A stretch of DNA of 9,169 bases from assembly GCA_029934845.1 (NCBI GenBank), contig JAOZLN010000077.1, positions 1-9,169 of the forward strand. Reading direction: 5' to 3'. The notes beneath the pieces were generated by a model that was not told the DNA's origin, searched no databases, and worked only from the letters and a program-made list of their open reading frames with translations. Position 1 is the first letter of the stretch, and each line of letters begins with the position of its first letter. This DNA is from Candidatus Sabulitectum sp. GTDB taxonomy: Bacteria; Fermentibacterota; Fermentibacteria; Fermentibacterales; JCC-6. A program made the translations under genes and the position numbers. This document shows, piece by piece, positions 6,590 through 9,169 of the stretch.

Positions 6590-6606
6590 AATTCTTAACA
6601 AGAATT
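6590..6606. promoter_or_regulatory. Second palindrome, AATTCTT-AAC-AAGAATT
   Basis: Seven-base perfect arms flank a three-base centre. The spacing and short centre look more like a DNA-binding site for a dimeric regulator than an RNA hairpin. Its centre is about 26 bases from the centre of the neighbouring palindrome. The rest of 6514-6665 shows no gene. Confidence 0.4.
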
Positions 6607-6631
6607 GCCCGGCCAGCCTTTGTGTTCATTG

Positions 6632-6660
6632 TTGTACCATTTCCTGAATACCAGTATTTT
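6632..6660 (+). promoter_or_regulatory. Possible promoter placed for a leaderless transcript of the CotH-type gene
   Basis: TTGTAC (6632-6637) and TATTTT (6655-6660) are 17 bases apart. The second element ends five bases before the ATG at 6666, so transcription would begin at or beside the start codon. No Shine-Dalgarno is visible upstream of that ATG, which agrees with a leaderless mRNA. The match to consensus is modest. Confidence 0.25.
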
Positions 6661-6665
6661 ACGCT

Positions 6666-9169
6666 ATGAAGCATCAACTCAAGAACACGATTAAGAGTCT
6701 ATATTTCCCGTGTATGCTGGCGCTTATCACAATTACGCTACCCGTGAACTCTTCCGGGATGGAAGAGTATTTTCTTGAAATAGCCCCGGAGCATCTTGAT
6801 TCGCTCTATGGCGATCCGTGGTCATCAAATGAATATCCTGCGGTCATCAGTTGTTCTTCCGGAACTGCGGATTGTTTTGTGCGGTTTCGAGGCAAGTCTA
6901 CACTGGCATTTCCGAAGAAAAGCTGGGCCATAATTTTTCCTGATCATTCTTTCCTGGGGAGAGAACGGTTGAATCTGAATTCAGAGTATATGGATCCGGG
7001 GATGATGCGTAATTTTATTGCAATGCGAACATCGGAACTAATGGGATTTCCTGCATCGCGCACCTCTTATGCAAAGCTTTTTGTTAACGGGGAGAATACC
7101 GGCGTTTATCTGGATATTGAAAGGGTGGATTCACTCTATTTTTACCGTTACGGTCTTTTTCCCCGGGTTGTGTTCAAAGCTCAGATGGAGGGTGCAAGGT
7201 TCATGCAGCTTCCCTCTGGAATTTCGCAGTTGCAGGCATATCGCCCCCGGGGTGATGGTGAATTATTCATTTCCCGGCTGGAGAATTTTATTGATTGTAT
7301 ACATGCAGGAGTAGAGCCGCTTCCGGTGGATGTGGACAATCTGCTTGGCTATTATGCCGTGAATCTAGCTTTGGTAGAAAGGGATTCAGGTTCAAATAAT
7401 TACTACTTGACTCTTGATTCAGACGGACGATGGAGGGTGTTCCCCTGGGACCGGGGAAGCTGTCTTGGCAGTATGAGCAGTGGCGAATTCTTTCCAGAGC
7501 TGATTCATGACACTTCCCTTCGATATTTCAGGGAAAACTCGCTCTATCAAAGACTTATTCTGTCACCGGCAAATATGCTGACCTTTGAGATGTACATGAA
7601 TCAGCTCACAGGATTGCTTTCAAATGAGGTCCCTTTTCTGCTGGACTCAATTTACAACCAGATCCGGTTTGATCTTTACGAGGATCCTCTGTCGCAATGG
7701 ACTGCTCTGGAAATTGATCAGGCATATGAAGATCTTGTCTGGTTTGTTGCGAACAGGGCTGAGTTTCTTTCAGATAACATGCTTGTTCCCGAAACTGCTT
7801 CGGTTCTTGAACTTGATATTTCTGATCCATGGCTTGATGCGGGAGAAGAAACGGATATCACCATATGGATAAGTGACCCGTTTGAAACCGCCCGCCTGAA
7901 ATGGCTGACTGGTTCCGGAGGGCATTTTCTTAGTATGAGACCGGTAAATGGGTTTGAGGGGCTGAAATGGACAATAAGTTTTCCTATGCCTGATGAAGCC
8001 GATCACTGCCCACTCTCTTTTCTTTTCAATACATCCACTGGTGGCAGGCAGTATTTCTACTATCCTTCCTATGGTCTTGGAACATATGCGTACATGCGTT
8101 CTGCACATCCCTGTATTGTGCGCCCGGCTCCAGGAAGCTTCCCACCAGGCGGAGGCGGAAACTGCGATTTCTCGGTTTTAGTGCCGGAAGTTTACGGTCC
8201 TGACCTTTGGGCCTTGCCTCTGGTGAATGAAAGTGACGGAGATGTTAACATATCATGCTGTGTTTTTGTCTTTGGAGATTCACCAAACAGAATTTTTCTT
8301 CCGCCGGGAACTGTTATCGGTGCAGGCGATACTCTTTTTCTTACGAATTCCCTTACGCTGTTCCAAAGCGAGTTTCCTGTTAGAACGTCCTTTGGTAACT
8401 GCGCAGGCTCTGCTCCAGGCAGTGGAACACTTACGATGCTTGACCCGGGCTGGGGTTCGTTGTGGACAAGACCGGTACCTGCCCAGAGGGAAGAGCATCT
8501 TTCTTCCTCACCTTTGATAATAACAGAGATCAACTGCATGCCCAGCGAAGAATTCAACTGTGGAGACTGGGTAGAGTTTTACAATCCAGGCGCTGCCCCT
8601 GTTAATATTGGAGGTTTTTCTTTATCGGACTCAGAAGGGAACAGATGTATTGTTCCTCTGAACACGGTGGTAGAACCTGACGGTTTCAAGGTTCTGGTTA
8701 GAGAGCCATATCTTTTTCAATCCTGTTTTCCCGGGTGCGATGTTTCAATGCCCGGATTGGGATTCGGCCTTGACTCACAGATTGATTCGCTTTCTGTTTA
8801 TGACAGAAGCGGGAGGCAGTTGTTTTGTATTGACTGGGATATGGACGCATTTAGTCCCCGTGGCAGAACCGGTGTTCTTGGCCTGATATCTTCCGATCTT
8901 TCCCTTTGGGAACTGGCTCCGTTTCCCGGTACTCCCGGCGAGCCCAACAGGCTCTGGAATGCCGGCGGAGCTTCTTTGAACTTAACCTCGGTTTCACCCA
9001 ATCCGACTCTTTCCAGGTGTGTTTCTTTTGAGTACACCACCACAACCTGGCCTGTAAGAGCATTTGTTGTGGATCTGTCAGGCAGGATGGTTGTAGATCT
9101 GGGAGTTCTTGACCGACCTGGTGGCAGTCATTTTATAGAGTTGCCCGAGAATACATCTGCAGGGATCTA
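6666..9169 (+). CDS. Secreted CotH kinase-like protein with lamin-tail domains and sorting-type C-terminus (3' partial)
   Basis: The frame is open for 834 codons to the right edge, with no stop. ATG 6666 is the first in-frame start after a TGA at 6645. Residues 1-31 look like a signal peptide (KHQLKNTIK, then a hydrophobic run). Residues 70-270 carry CotH kinase features: RFRGKSTLAFPKKSW (73-87), LNLNSEYMD...RNFIAMRTSELMG (102-127), LFVNGENTGVYLDIERVD (138-155), RDSGSNNYYL (239-248) and VFPWDRGS (258-265). D240 and D262 are the likely catalytic and metal-binding acids. An Ig-like stretch (about 409-485) and a Pro/Gly linker (487-499) follow. Next come a degenerate lamin-tail-like segment (about 513-600, IFLPPGTVIGAGDTLFL) and a clear lamin-tail domain (about 616-725, EIN...DWVEFYNPG). 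From 770 a module LTSVSPNPT...GRMV...AGIY resembles type IX-type sorting domains. CotH proteins phosphorylate secreted or surface proteins; the target here is unknown. Confidence 0.87.
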   Translation, partial: MKHQLKNTIKSLYFPCMLALITITLPVNSSGMEEYFLEIAPEHLDSLYGDPWSSNEYPAVISCSSGTADCFVRFRGKSTLAFPKKSWAIIFPDHSFLGRERLNLNSEYMDPGMMRNFIAMRTSELMGFPASRTSYAKLFVNGENTGVYLDIERVDSLYFYRYGLFPRVVFKAQMEGARFMQLPSGISQLQAYRPRGDGELFISRLENFIDCIHAGVEPLPVDVDNLLGYYAVNLALVERDSGSNNYYLTLDSDGRWRVFPWDRGSCLGSMSSGEFFPELIHDTSLRYFRENSLYQRLILSPANMLTFEMYMNQLTGLLSNEVPFLLDSIYNQIRFDLYEDPLSQWTALEIDQAYEDLVWFVANRAEFLSDNMLVPETASVLELDISDPWLDAGEETDITIWISDPFETARLKWLTGSGGHFLSMRPVNGFEGLKWTISFPMPDEADHCPLSFLFNTSTGGRQYFYYPSYGLGTYAYMRSAHPCIVRPAPGSFPPGGGGNCDFSVLVPEVYGPDLWALPLVNESDGDVNISCCVFVFGDSPNRIFLPPGTVIGAGDTLFLTNSLTLFQSEFPVRTSFGNCAGSAPGSGTLTMLDPGWGSLWTRPVPAQREEHLSSSPLIITEINCMPSEEFNCGDWVEFYNPGAAPVNIGGFSLSDSEGNRCIVPLNTVVEPDGFKVLVREPYLFQSCFPGCDVSMPGLGFGLDSQIDSLSVYDRSGRQLFCIDWDMDAFSPRGRTGVLGLISSDLSLWELAPFPGTPGEPNRLWNAGGASLNLTSVSPNPTLSRCVSFEYTTTTWPVRAFVVDLSGRMVVDLGVLDRPGGSHFIELPENTSAGI

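Noticed and set aside
8192..8557. Minus-strand open frame of 121 codons
   Set aside because: Antisense to the lamin-tail region of the long CotH-type gene, whose frame is open and shows ordered domains.
1..9169. CRISPR array, tRNA/rRNA genes, insertion sequence or prophage
   Set aside because: No regularly spaced repeats, cloverleaf-like segments, transposase or integrase motifs, or terminal inverted repeats were found by reading both strands.

Overview
The window looks like a chromosomal piece of a Gram-negative bacterium, probably from an FCB-type or related candidate lineage (Fermentibacterota, Cloacimonadota and Fibrobacterota are comparable). The reasons are two WD40-like/PD40 lipoproteins, a secreted CotH-kinase protein with lamin-tail domains ending in a SPNP...AGIY module like the type IX-style C-terminal domains common there, and base composition near 50% GC. 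This placement is inference; no rRNA, tRNA or marker gene is present.

Left part (1-2622, + strand): a two-gene redox operon. The first gene runs in from the left edge. It is the electron-transfer subunit of an FAD/NAD amine or amino-acid dehydrogenase, with a two-cluster ferredoxin module and a BFD-type [2Fe-2S] module fused at its C-terminal side. The second gene overlaps it by one base (TAATG) and encodes the DAO-family catalytic flavoprotein subunit. The substrate cannot be read from the sequence.

Middle (2623-3655): a 100-base gap contains nested, mutually exclusive inverted repeats, one arm of which covers the Shine-Dalgarno sequence of a small exported protein that resembles an outer-membrane beta-barrel (2723-3136). 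Facing it on the minus strand is a gamma-glutamylcyclotransferase-like gene (3167-3655) with its own likely promoter.

Minus-strand cluster (6513 down to 3740): two PD40 propeller lipoproteins overlapping by ATGA, then, after 19 bases, a family 2 glycosyltransferase. The glycosyltransferase frame is broken by a one-base deletion exactly at its acidic AED motif.

Right part (6514-9169): a 152-base divergent intergenic region with two perfect-armed palindromes, then a long + strand gene that leaves the window without a stop. At least 834 residues are visible: signal peptide, CotH kinase-like domain, Ig-like region, a degenerate and a clear lamin-tail domain, and a sorting-type C-terminal domain. 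It is the largest gene here and is easy to miss because neither of its ends is marked by a stop inside the window.

The right two-thirds is therefore an envelope/surface-protein region next to a soluble redox operon. No mobile element, CRISPR array or RNA gene was seen. The best candidates for something undescribed are the leader structure at 2644-2716 and the CotH/LTD surface kinase with its palindromic divergent control region.
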